NCBI GenBank assembly: GCA_002368715.1
Contig: DFEO01000064.1
Coordinates: 1 to 6,028, forward strand
Reading direction: 5' to 3'
Length of the DNA: 6,028 nucleotides
Source of the DNA: Ruminococcus sp. UBA3800
Lineage (GTDB): Bacteria; Bacillota; Clostridia; Oscillospirales; Ruminococcaceae
This document shows, piece after piece, positions 1 through 5,168 of this stretch; the first letter of the stretch is position 1, and the number at the start of each line of letters is the position of its first letter. The notes under the pieces were generated by a model. That model saw nothing but the letters and a program-made list of their open reading frames with translations, was not told the DNA's origin and ran no database searches. The position numbers and the translations under genes were made by a program.

Positions 1-991
1 AGATATTTACCATTCTGTTGAGCTTCTCATCAGAGGTCTCAACGTGATACTGAGAAAGCAGAGCGTTCCACGAAGCCTTGAGCTCCTCCAGAGCCTTGTC
101 AGCCTTTTCAGCAGTGTTCATAGCCTCGATCATCTCATAAGCCTTCGACTTGTTCATAGAGCCGTCAGCGTTCCACTTGTTCTTGCCGTTCTCAACATAA
201 CCGAGAACGAACACGAGCACCTTTTCTTCGCCTGCTGCAAGAGTGATATCTACGCAGTGCGAAGCCACAGGCGACCAGCCGTCGGCAACCGAGTTTGAGG
301 GCTTGCCCTCGAAAACAGTGCCGGGGTTTGCAAAGCCGTTGTAAACGCTTCCCATGAAGCTCTCTCTGTCGGTATCGAAGCCTTCGATATCGGTGTTTAC
401 GGTGTAGAATGCGAAGTGATCTCTTCTCTCCTTGTACTCTGTCTTGTGGAAGATAGTGGAGCCTTCGATCTCGACCTCGCCGGTGTTGAAGTTTCTCTGG
501 AAGTTCTCACCGTCGTCCTGAGCGTTCCACAGGCACCACTCGAGGAAGGAGAACAGCTTGAAGCTCTTGGGCTTGTCCGAGGTGTTCTTGAGAACTACCT
601 TCTGCACTTCGCCGTTATAGTTCTGAGGAACGAAGAACGATACCTCAGCCTCAAGGCCGTTCTTAGCGCCCTTGATAATGGTGTAGCCCATACCGTGGCG
701 GCAGGAATAGCTGTCGAGCTCGGTCTTTACAGGGCTCCAGCCGGGGTTCCATACGGTGCCCTCGTCATTGATATAGAAATATCTTCCGCCCATATCAACG
801 GGGACATTGTTGTAACGGTATCTTGTGATCCTTCTGAGTCTTGCGTCCTTGAAGAAGCTGTATCCTCCTGCTGTATTGGAGATCAGCGAGAAGAATTCCT
901 GTGTTCCGAGGTAGTTTATCCACGGATAGGGAGTTCTGGGGTTGGTGATGACATATTCCTTGTTTACGTCATCAAAGAAACCAAATTTCAT
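1..991 (-). CDS. cbp: Cellobiose phosphorylase (GH94), N-terminal 330 residues, 3' end outside window
   Basis: This cytoplasmic enzyme splits cellobiose with phosphate into alpha-glucose 1-phosphate and glucose, saving ATP compared with hydrolysis. The visible 330 codons read MKFGFFDD, then [57 protein letters not shown] and [16 protein letters not shown], an arrangement I recognise as clostridial and ruminococcal cellobiose phosphorylase. The family is about 810 residues long, so the window holds the N-terminal beta-sandwich domain and the start of the linker. The catalytic (alpha/alpha)6 barrel with the general-acid Asp lies beyond position 1. The ATG (989-991) is preceded by AAAGGTGG (1001-1008) at good spacing. 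The gene is last of three minus-strand genes, 52 nt after the membrane-protein gene. Of its 23 Lys codons 22 are AAG, against 9 of 15 in the gene before it, suggesting high expression. A GH94 relative with other sugar specificity is possible but less likely. Confidence 0.95.
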   Translation of the reverse strand, partial: MKFGFFDDVNKEYVITNPRTPYPWINYLGTQEFFSLISNTAGGYSFFKDARLRRITRYRYNNVPVDMGGRYFYINDEGTVWNPGWSPVKTELDSYSCRHGMGYTIIKGAKNGLEAEVSFFVPQNYNGEVQKVVLKNTSDKPKSFKLFSFLEWCLWNAQDDGENFQRNFNTGEVEIEGSTIFHKTEYKERRDHFAFYTVNTDIEGFDTDRESFMGSVYNGFANPGTVFEGKPSNSVADGWSPVASHCVDITLAAGEEKVLVFVLGYVENGKNKWNADGSMNKSKAYEMIEAMNTAEKADKALEELKASWNALLSQYHVETSDEKLNRMVNI

Positions 992-1043
992 AATTGTTTT
1001 CCACCTTTCGATATTATGTATAAAAATTTATTTCCATAAATTA

Positions 1044-1709
1044 TTACCGTTTCAGTTTGGCGCTTATATATATCACCGAATATTGATAATAGGTCATCTT
1101 CGCATCCGAGCGGTAAAAGGTCACGTTCTGATAGCCGCTGCCCTCTTCCGATAGCTCGTTATAAGCAAAGCCCGAGCCTCTTTCAAAGGATTCTCCCTCA
1201 GAAAGCTCGTCGAACGCTTCATCGGGTATCTGCAAAAGCACACCGCCGCTGCTGTCATCAAAGGCCGCATAGTAATTGCCCGATGAGTCGGCACACAGCG
1301 TATAGCTGCTCACATTCACTGTTTTCGGGATTTTGAGTTCTTTTCCGATGTTTACCGCTGCGCCGAGCGCTATCACCGCAAAGATCACCAGCACAGCGCC
1401 GCCGCCCAGAGTGAACAACAGCTGCTCGATCGAACTTGCTCTGCCCTTCCATGTCTTTGTAAAAACGACCAAAAAAGCCGCTATTGCCGCAAGCAGGACC
1501 ACGAACTTTATCAGGTTGCCGATAAAAAACGTCTCGACCGTCTGCTTGCCTCCAAGGTTGTCGGCATTGCGCACGATCAGCTCCTTTATCCCGGAAGCCG
1601 CCAGCCCCAGCACGAACGCTCCGAGAAGTATGGGCTTCCATTTGAACTCCTCCGACTTGTGATACCGGTAGTCCCGGATCTGCTTGTCAAAGCTGCTGTT
1701 AAAGTCCAT
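1044..1709 (-). CDS. Three-segment membrane protein of unknown function
   Basis: I do not recognise a family for this 221-residue protein. A charged N-terminus of about 24 residues is followed by three hydrophobic segments at roughly residues 26-43, 63-83 and 97-119. A polar, Ser/Gly/Glu-rich tail of about 100 residues follows, with one Cys (139) and many Tyr. After three crossings the tail lies on the opposite side of the membrane from the N-terminus, probably outside. The ATG lies only 3 nt after the stop of the epimerase gene and there is no strong ribosome binding site, so translation is probably coupled. It sits between an epimerase and cellobiose phosphorylase, but it is too small to be a sugar transporter by itself and has no transport motif. 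Codon use is ordinary. Coding status is supported by the tight packing and the sensible membrane pattern; function is unknown. Confidence 0.8.
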   Translation of the reverse strand: MDFNSSFDKQIRDYRYHKSEEFKWKPILLGAFVLGLAASGIKELIVRNADNLGGKQTVETFFIGNLIKFVVLLAAIAAFLVVFTKTWKGRASSIEQLLFTLGGGAVLVIFAVIALGAAVNIGKELKIPKTVNVSSYTLCADSSGNYYAAFDDSSGGVLLQIPDEAFDELSEGESFERGSGFAYNELSEEGSGYQNVTFYRSDAKMTYYQYSVIYISAKLKR

Positions 1710-1712
1710 CCG

Positions 1713-2726
1713 TCAGTCTTTCTTTGTGAAGAACCTCTGCCAGCACCTGAAGGTCTGGCCTCTGATAAGTTCACAATAACCCGAAGTCTCATGGTCGAGA
1801 GAAAGGTTCGGAGAATTTATCATAGCGGTCATAGGCTCGGGACAGAAATAGCCGTTAAAGCCCCTGTCGTTCCACATATTCCAGAATTTGAACTCCTTCG
1901 ACACCTCATTGCATATCTTCATCCCAGTGTCAAGGTCTGTCACATAAGCGCCGTAGAAGTCCTCGCCGTCGAGCTCGTTCATAACAGCCGTATACATATC
2001 GTTGGAAATGTCATTGAGCGTGGGCATCTTTGTGCCTTTCTTATATTCAAGGTCCTTGTCCGAGAGCGGCAGCAGCCTCTCTGTGGGCAGGCACCTGTCA
2101 TCAAGCTCGCATCTTTCGCCTATTGGCACGCACAGTCTCATAGACTCCTCCTGTCCTCCGTCGCACATAGGCGCATTAAGGCAGGTGTGGGTGCATATGG
2201 AAACAGGCAGAGCTCTGTCGCTGTTGCTTGTCAGGTATATCTCCTGTGTCAGTCCGTCCCTGTCGGAAAGGGTAAAGGTATAGCTTATCTTGAAATCCAC
2301 AGGGAAATACTTATACATCTCGTCCTTCTTGTCATAGGTGTAGGACGTCACCAGCACGCACTTGCCGTCCTCTGTGGAATAGCACTCCACCTCATGAGGT
2401 CTTTTGTGGACCCAGCCGTGGATAAAGTTTCCGAGTGCTTTTTCATTGATCGGCAGCTGATACACAGCGTCCGATGTTTTGAGCACACCGTTTTCAAATC
2501 TGTTCGGCAGGTAAAGCGTGGGCAATCCCCATATCTCCCTTGCCTCATTTATCTTATCTATCGTGCAGTCATCCCTGTAACGGAATATCTCCACGCCGTT
2601 CTGCTCATCTCTCAGCCTGAGGACAGCCGAGCCCATTGTGTTTGCCACTATGCATATATATCTGCCCGAATGCATCCTTACGCATTTCTGGCCTTTAAAG
2701 TCAAATTCAAGTTCGATCTTGTTCAA
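1713..2726 (-). CDS. Aldose 1-epimerase (mutarotase) family protein, TTG start
   Basis: Members of this family interconvert the alpha and beta anomers of aldoses, or act on related hexoses. The 337 residues show the family landmarks in order: LPNRFENG at 73-80, the first active-site His in FIHGW (His103), LPVSICTH with the second His (His180), and the C-terminal FCPEP with the probable catalytic Glu (Glu297). Length is normal for the family. The start is TTG at 2724-2726: an in-frame TGA lies directly upstream, the next ATG (codon 18) would remove the first beta-strand, and GGCGGTGA sits 6 nt before the TTG. It is the first gene of the operon, behind a good promoter, followed by a membrane protein and cellobiose phosphorylase. 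The exact substrate cannot be read from the sequence; glucose or cellobiose anomers are inferred from the neighbour. Confidence 0.85.
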   Translation of the reverse strand: MNKIELEFDFKGQKCVRMHSGRYICIVANTMGSAVLRLRDEQNGVEIFRYRDDCTIDKINEAREIWGLPTLYLPNRFENGVLKTSDAVYQLPINEKALGNFIHGWVHKRPHEVECYSTEDGKCVLVTSYTYDKKDEMYKYFPVDFKISYTFTLSDRDGLTQEIYLTSNSDRALPVSICTHTCLNAPMCDGGQEESMRLCVPIGERCELDDRCLPTERLLPLSDKDLEYKKGTKMPTLNDISNDMYTAVMNELDGEDFYGAYVTDLDTGMKICNEVSKEFKFWNMWNDRGFNGYFCPEPMTAMINSPNLSLDHETSGYCELIRGQTFRCWQRFFTKKD

Positions 2727-2732
2727 TCAAAT

Positions 2733-2740
2733 TCACCGCC
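2733..2740 (-). promoter_or_regulatory. Ribosome binding site deciding the TTG start of the epimerase
   Basis: On the minus strand this reads GGCGGTGA, a near match to the AGGAGGTGA complement of the 16S rRNA tail, 6 nt before the TTG. Together with the TGA stop codon immediately preceding the TTG, it fixes the start. Confidence 0.65.
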
Positions 2741-2759
2741 GTGCTTTACTTAATCGTTT

Positions 2760-2780
2760 AAGGTGCTATAAGAACACCTT
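2760..2780 (-). repeat. Inverted repeat in the operon leader, possible operator or leader hairpin
   Basis: AAGGTG (2760-2765) and CACCTT (2775-2780) are perfect inverse copies separated by 9 nt. The element lies about 10 to 30 nt downstream of the expected transcript start of the epimerase-cbp operon, where a repressor could block elongation or an RNA hairpin could form. There is no T-run after it in the transcribed direction, so it is not a terminator. Confidence 0.45.
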
Positions 2781-2796
2781 ATTCACCGTACAACTA

Positions 2797-2825
2797 ATTA
2801 TAACACATTCCGAGAGTTTTGTCTA
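2797..2825 (-). promoter_or_regulatory. Sigma-A promoter of the epimerase-membrane protein-cbp operon
   Basis: On the minus strand there is a -35 box TAGACA (2820-2825), a 17-bp spacer and a perfect -10 box TATAAT (2797-2802) preceded by TGT, which makes an extended -10. The expected transcript start is near 2790, giving a leader of about 64 nt before the TTG. I see no comparable promoter between the later genes, so the three genes are probably one transcript. Confidence 0.8.
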
Positions 2826-2944
2826 TAAGATTTTATTGCCCGGTATATAGAATTTTTAATACTATTTTCTGTAATATTTACCAAAAGACCAATGAATAAA
2901 GCAGCGGTAAGATGTCAATACTAAGCTTGCAACGCCGCAAGGCT

Positions 2945-2953
2945 TGATATAAA
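2945..2953 (+). promoter_or_regulatory. Possible extended -10 promoter element of the DUF378 gene
   Basis: TGATATAAA (2945-2953) fits an extended -10 element of the form TGnTATAAA. The only -35-like sequence, TTGCAA at 2927-2932, is 15 bp away, which is too close for a normal pair. The transcript would start near 2960, leaving a very short leader before the ribosome binding site at 2967-2975. A 5-bp inverted repeat, CTTGC and GCAAG (2926-2941), lies in the same place. Confidence 0.35.
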
Positions 2954-2982
2954 GCTATTCAAACGCAAAGGAGGTAATCTTG

Positions 2983-3186
2983 ATGCTGGACAGGATAGCG
3001 CTGGTGCTTCTCATTATCGGGGGGCTGAACTGGGGGCTGCTGGGTCTTTTCGGATTTGACCTTGTCGCCTTTATCTTCGGCGGTCAGGGGGCTGTTATCA
3101 GCAGGCTGATCTATACACTGGTCGCAGTTTCGGCTGTGTGGTGTATCTCGCTGTTTTTCAAGGACAGGGAGCTGATCCCCGGCTAG
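2983..3186 (+). CDS. DUF378 family small membrane protein
   Basis: This 67-residue protein has two hydrophobic segments, about residues 5-22 and 40-59, with the short signature LNWGLLGLFGFDLV between and around them. That signature and the length match the DUF378 family (the Bacillus YuzA type), which is widespread in Firmicutes and has no established function. I chose ATG at 2983: the ribosome binding site AAAGGAGGT (2967-2975) then stands at an ideal 8-nt distance, although a TTG codon directly before it is also in frame. The gene is transcribed away from the cellobiose operon. Its stop is followed by a structured stretch and a strong terminator, so it is probably expressed alone with a structured 3' end. 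Confidence 0.88.
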   Translation: MLDRIALVLLIIGGLNWGLLGLFGFDLVAFIFGGQGAVISRLIYTLVAVSAVWCISLFFKDRELIPG

Positions 3187-3197
3187 GGGGCAGCTAC

Positions 3198-3278
3198 CGG
3201 AAGGGGGCCTGTTTTCAAAGGCAGGCCATAGGTGACGGGTTTGCAAAAAGTCTGCAAAAGAAAACAGACTTCCTTCCG
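3198..3278 (+). ncRNA. Predicted three-way-junction RNA with complementary loops, unknown class
   Basis: Three perfect helices nest without leftovers. P1 pairs CGGAAGG (3198-3204) with CCTTCCG (3272-3278). P2 pairs GGCCTG (3206-3211) with CAGGCC (3222-3227). P3 pairs AAGTCTG (3248-3254) with CAGACTT (3265-3271). P3 abuts P1 directly and P2 is one base away. Both hairpin loops are 10 nt, and TTTTC in loop 2 (3212-3216) is complementary to GAAAA in loop 3 (3260-3264), which would allow a kissing contact. The 20-nt joiner between P2 and P3 contains GGTGACGGG. It starts 11 nt after the DUF378 stop and is followed by a terminator. It could be a 3' UTR element, a small RNA processed from that mRNA, or chance. 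I do not recognise it as a known riboswitch or small RNA. Confidence 0.5.
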
Positions 3279-3302
3279 ATAGAGAATAGATCCCTTCAGA
3301 GA

Positions 3303-3345
3303 AGAGTGCATACGGGCGGCAAGGCCGGCTGTATGCGCTCTTTTT
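3303..3345 (+). terminator. Strong intrinsic terminator after the DUF378 gene
   Basis: The arms 3303-3313 and 3331-3341 form 11 bp with one G-T wobble. Further pairs at 3314-3315/3329-3330 and CGGC/GCCG (3317-3320/3324-3327) lie inside, closing on a 3-nt AAG loop. TTTTT follows at 3341-3345. It ends the DUF378 transcript together with its structured tail. Confidence 0.9.
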
Positions 3346-3374
3346 GCCTGAAGCCGCCAGGCACAAGGCAAAAA
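3341..3374. repeat. 9-bp perfect inverted repeat overlapping the terminator T-run
   Basis: TTTTTGCCT (3341-3349) and AGGCAAAAA (3366-3374) are exact inverse copies around a 16-nt middle. The left arm is the T-run of the preceding terminator. Neither strand has a T-run after the second arm, so this is not a second terminator. Its meaning is unclear. Confidence 0.5.
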
Positions 3375-3419
3375 TGGGTGTCGGGCTGATAAAAAGGAGC
3401 AGCGAAAATTGTGCAAATT

Positions 3420-3457
3420 AACGAAATTAAACGAAAAATGTCATAAAACGGAAATTT
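3420..3457 (+). repeat. Three A-rich AACGAAA-type repeats upstream of a promoter, possible UP element or activator site
   Basis: AACGAAATTA (3420), AACGAAAAAT (3430) and AACGGAAATT (3448) form a direct-repeat series. The first two copies are exactly 10 bp apart, one helical turn, and the third starts 18 bp later. They end just before the -35 box at 3461. Such A-rich DNA can contact the alpha subunits of RNA polymerase or bind a regulator. Confidence 0.4.
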
Positions 3458-3460
3458 TGC

Positions 3461-3489
3461 TTGACAGTTTTTTCGTTTGCGGTTATAAT
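3461..3489 (+). promoter_or_regulatory. Perfect consensus sigma-A promoter upstream of the GH25 gene
   Basis: TTGACA (3461-3466), a 17-bp spacer and TATAAT (3484-3489) match the vegetative consensus at every position. The transcript should start at about 3496, a G. The nearest gene start is 145 nt downstream, with an intrinsic terminator in between. Confidence 0.92.
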
Positions 3490-3495
3490 GCTTAT

Positions 3496-3601
3496 GGTGT
3501 TAAATGAATGTTTAACATCCGTTTTGTTGTCTCCTTTCTTTTGTTCTACACATAATTATTTTATTTCATCTCGAGCAGGGCACCGTTGTCCTGCTATTTT
3601 T
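3496..3601 (+). ncRNA. Candidate small RNA or attenuating leader of about 106 nt
   Basis: The piece runs from the start point predicted by a perfect promoter to an intrinsic terminator and contains no convincing reading frame. Its first 24 nt form a hairpin, GGTGTTAAA (3496-3504) with TTTAACATC (3511-3519), 9 pairs including one G-T, so the transcript would begin inside a helix, a layout known to protect RNA 5' ends. The middle (about 3520-3572) is pyrimidine-rich and looks single-stranded. It includes CTCCTT (3532-3537), exactly complementary to AAGGAG of the lysozyme ribosome binding site (3626-3631). The end is the 9-bp terminator. I see no clear antiterminator, which slightly favours a free small RNA with read-through into the lysozyme gene. 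I do not recognise a known family. Confidence 0.55.
3574..3601 (+). terminator. Intrinsic terminator between promoter and GH25 gene
   Basis: AGCAGGGCA (3574-3582) pairs with TGTCCTGCT (3587-3595), 9 bp with one G-T wobble, around the 4-nt loop CCGT. ATTTTT follows (3596-3601). It stands 40 nt before the lysozyme ATG, so it must end a short RNA, attenuate the lysozyme transcript, or both. Confidence 0.8.
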
Positions 3602-3640
3602 CTGTCCGGGGGCAGAGACTTTGCTAAGGAGGTGGTCTGC

Positions 3641-4924
3641 ATGAAAAGAATAATACCATTAGCTGCCTGTGCAGCGTTTCTTTGCGGCTGCGGCTCGGAG
3701 ATAGGAAGGTCGGAGCCCGTGAATGTTACCGTGGATAAGAGCTCCTCTGAGGCTCAAACAACGACCACTGCCGTTTCAACGACTGCTGCGTCAACATCAG
3801 CGCCGGTGACAACGACCGGAAAAAAGACGGAGAAAAAGGCTCCGGAGGTCAAGCTTGAATACACCAAAGAGTTTGAGGTCTTCGAGGATGTCAGGCTCTC
3901 GGATATGGTGACGAAAACAGATGCCGAGCTGGCAGAGCCCGACACAAGGATAGATACCGAAACAACAGGCGAGCATAAGGTAAAGGTCAGACTTATCACC
4001 GGCGGAAAGGAAACGGTGAAGGAGCTTACATACACTGTTAAGGACACTACGCCGCCTGTTCTGCTTGGGGGAGATTACTTCTCGACACAGGTGGGCAGCA
4101 GCTGTGATATAAGCACACTGGGGTTTGTGGCCGACAATTATGATACCGAACCGACTATAACGGTGGACGGCTATGTGGACACCGACACCATAGGTGTTTA
4201 CAGTGTTACAGCGACCCTCTCCGACAGCTCGGGGAACACCTCCGTCAGGGAGGTGACGGTGGAGGTGGCGGACTTTGCTTCGTCCTATCTTGTGCCTGAC
4301 AACGGCGAAATGGCATTTTCGGACTATCTGGACAAATATCAGGGCGGTTCTGCCGATGTGGGGATAGACGTTTCAGCCTGGCAGGGAAACATCGACTTTG
4401 AAGCCGTGGCATCCGAGGGCTGCAATTTCGTTATGGTCAGGGCAGGCTATTCCTCGGGGAATGTGACAGCGGATGACTATTTCCTGCAGAATGTGGATAA
4501 CGCACAGGCGGCAGGTCTTGACTGCGGAGTGTATTTTTACAGTGCCGACAGCGATCCCGAGCTTGTCAGACAGCACGCAAGGTGGCTGATAGATGCTCTC
4601 GGCGGCAGGCAGCTTTCTATGCCGATAGCTTTTGACTGGGAGGACTTTGCGAATTTCAGAAGCTATAAAATGAACCTGCACACGCTCGATCGGATGTACA
4701 AGGTGTTCAAGGAGGAGCTAGAGGCAGCAGGCTATCGGGTAATGCTTTACGCAAGCAAGAATTTTCTTTCGAGCGCCTGGGAGACAGAGGGCGAGGACAT
4801 ATGGCTTGCGCATTATGTGGAGCAGACCGACTATGAGGGCAGCTATTCGCTGTGGCAGACAGGTGTGGGCCGCATAAACGGCATCGACGGACAGGTGGAT
4901 CTGGATGTGAGATATGCTCGCTGA
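3641..4924 (+). CDS. Secreted lipoprotein GH25 lysozyme with two Ig-like domains
   Basis: GH25 enzymes hydrolyse the beta-1,4 bond between N-acetylmuramic acid and N-acetylglucosamine in peptidoglycan. The 427 residues begin with a short signal sequence and a lipobox-like LCGC, giving lipid-bearing Cys17. A Ser/Thr-rich spacer (about 34-60) follows, then two Ig-like segments (about 68-135 and 137-211, the second with TPPV and DSSGNTS as in DUF5011-type repeats). The GH25 domain runs from about 239 to 427. Active-site residues are in place: Asp243 in GIDVSAWQG, Asp332 and Glu334 in FDWED, and an Asp near the end (QVDLD). The ATG at 3641 has AAGGAGGT 8 nt upstream; the frame stays open further up, but that part covers the promoter and terminator. 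The enzyme probably acts outside the membrane in wall remodelling. No clear terminator follows the gene. Confidence 0.93.
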   Translation: MKRIIPLAACAAFLCGCGSEIGRSEPVNVTVDKSSSEAQTTTTAVSTTAASTSAPVTTTGKKTEKKAPEVKLEYTKEFEVFEDVRLSDMVTKTDAELAEPDTRIDTETTGEHKVKVRLITGGKETVKELTYTVKDTTPPVLLGGDYFSTQVGSSCDISTLGFVADNYDTEPTITVDGYVDTDTIGVYSVTATLSDSSGNTSVREVTVEVADFASSYLVPDNGEMAFSDYLDKYQGGSADVGIDVSAWQGNIDFEAVASEGCNFVMVRAGYSSGNVTADDYFLQNVDNAQAAGLDCGVYFYSADSDPELVRQHARWLIDALGGRQLSMPIAFDWEDFANFRSYKMNLHTLDRMYKVFKEELEAAGYRVMLYASKNFLSSAWETEGEDIWLAHYVEQTDYEGSYSLWQTGVGRINGIDGQVDLDVRYAR

Positions 4925-4966
4925 CGGCGGTTTACAAAAAATTTACAAATAAGTAGACCTGTGCCC

Positions 4967-4995
4967 TTGACAAGAAGTGACGGGTCTGCTATAAT
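4967..4995 (+). promoter_or_regulatory. Perfect consensus promoter of the rplJ-rplL operon
   Basis: TTGACA (4967-4972), a 17-bp spacer and TATAAT (4990-4995) match the vegetative consensus fully. The transcript should start near 5002, at the head of the L10 leader. An interrupted inverted repeat, AGACCTGT (4955-4962) and ACGGGTCT (4980-4987) with one mismatch, brackets the -35 box. Confidence 0.92.
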
Positions 4996-5001
4996 ATTAA
5001 G

Positions 5002-5123
5002 GCATTCGTATCTAAAGACAGCAGGCGGTGTGATGAACACGGAAGCCCTGCCGAGGAGGAATAGCAAGGTTTTATAATGAACTTTGTGCCCTTTTGTCTT
5101 TGACGAAAGGGTCTTTCTTATTT
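5002..5123 (+). promoter_or_regulatory. Ribosomal protein L10 leader (autoregulatory 5' UTR)
   Basis: Leaders of this type in Firmicutes bind L10, or its complex with L12, and shut down rplJL expression when the proteins are in excess. The recognisable core runs from AAAGACAGCAGGCGG through GAAGCCCTGCCGAGGAGGAATA (about 5014-5062). GCAGG (5021-5025) pairs with CCTGC over an inner GTGT/ACAC hairpin, and a conserved purine-rich segment follows. Next come a CAAGGTT/AACTTTG hairpin (5065-5071/5080-5086) and the attenuator. Position directly before rplJ fits the assignment. Exact boundaries are estimated from the promoter. Confidence 0.85.
5089..5123 (+). terminator. Attenuator terminator of the L10 leader
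   Basis: CCCTTTTGTC (5089-5098) pairs with GACGAAAGGG (5102-5111), 10 bp with one G-T wobble, around a TTT loop. A T-rich run, TCTTTCTTATTT, follows. Placed between the leader core and rplJ, it is the expected off-state structure for L10 feedback. Confidence 0.8.
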
Positions 5124-5168
5124 TAGTGACGTTTTGCTATCTTGATCTTGAGAGAGGTGAAATGACAA

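Noticed and set aside
416..1039. Plus-strand open frame of 207 codons opposite cellobiose phosphorylase
   Set aside because: It is a shadow of a strongly codon-biased real gene, and no promoter or ribosome binding site precedes it.
1659..2753. Long plus-strand open frame (364 codons) opposite the epimerase gene
   Set aside because: It is antisense to a gene with clear family motifs, has no ribosome binding site at its start and gives a protein of no recognisable type.
3187..3345. Known RNA classes for the structured stretch (6S, small SRP RNA, purine, c-di-GMP, THF or guanidine riboswitch)
   Set aside because: The conserved cores I can recall for these families are absent, although an isolated GGAAGG or loop-loop complementarity resembles parts of them.
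3183..3416. Overlapping open frames on both strands in the region behind the DUF378 gene
   Set aside because: They overlap the RNA helices and terminator, have no ribosome binding sites and give low-complexity or Cys/Arg-rich products.
3411..3446. Eleven-codon frame starting GTG after an AAGGAG sequence
   Set aside because: The spacing of 11 nt is long, no promoter lies upstream, and it sits before the transcript start at about 3496, so a leader-peptide role is unlikely.
3461..3640. Upstream in-frame extension of the lysozyme gene from TTG at 3461
   Set aside because: The TTG is part of the -35 box, so it would not be transcribed. The stretch covers promoter and terminator, while the ATG at 3641 has a strong ribosome binding site and begins a lipoprotein signal.
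5072..5077. TATAAT inside the L10 leader as a second promoter
   Set aside because: No -35-like box lies at the right distance, and the sequence is the loop region of a leader hairpin.
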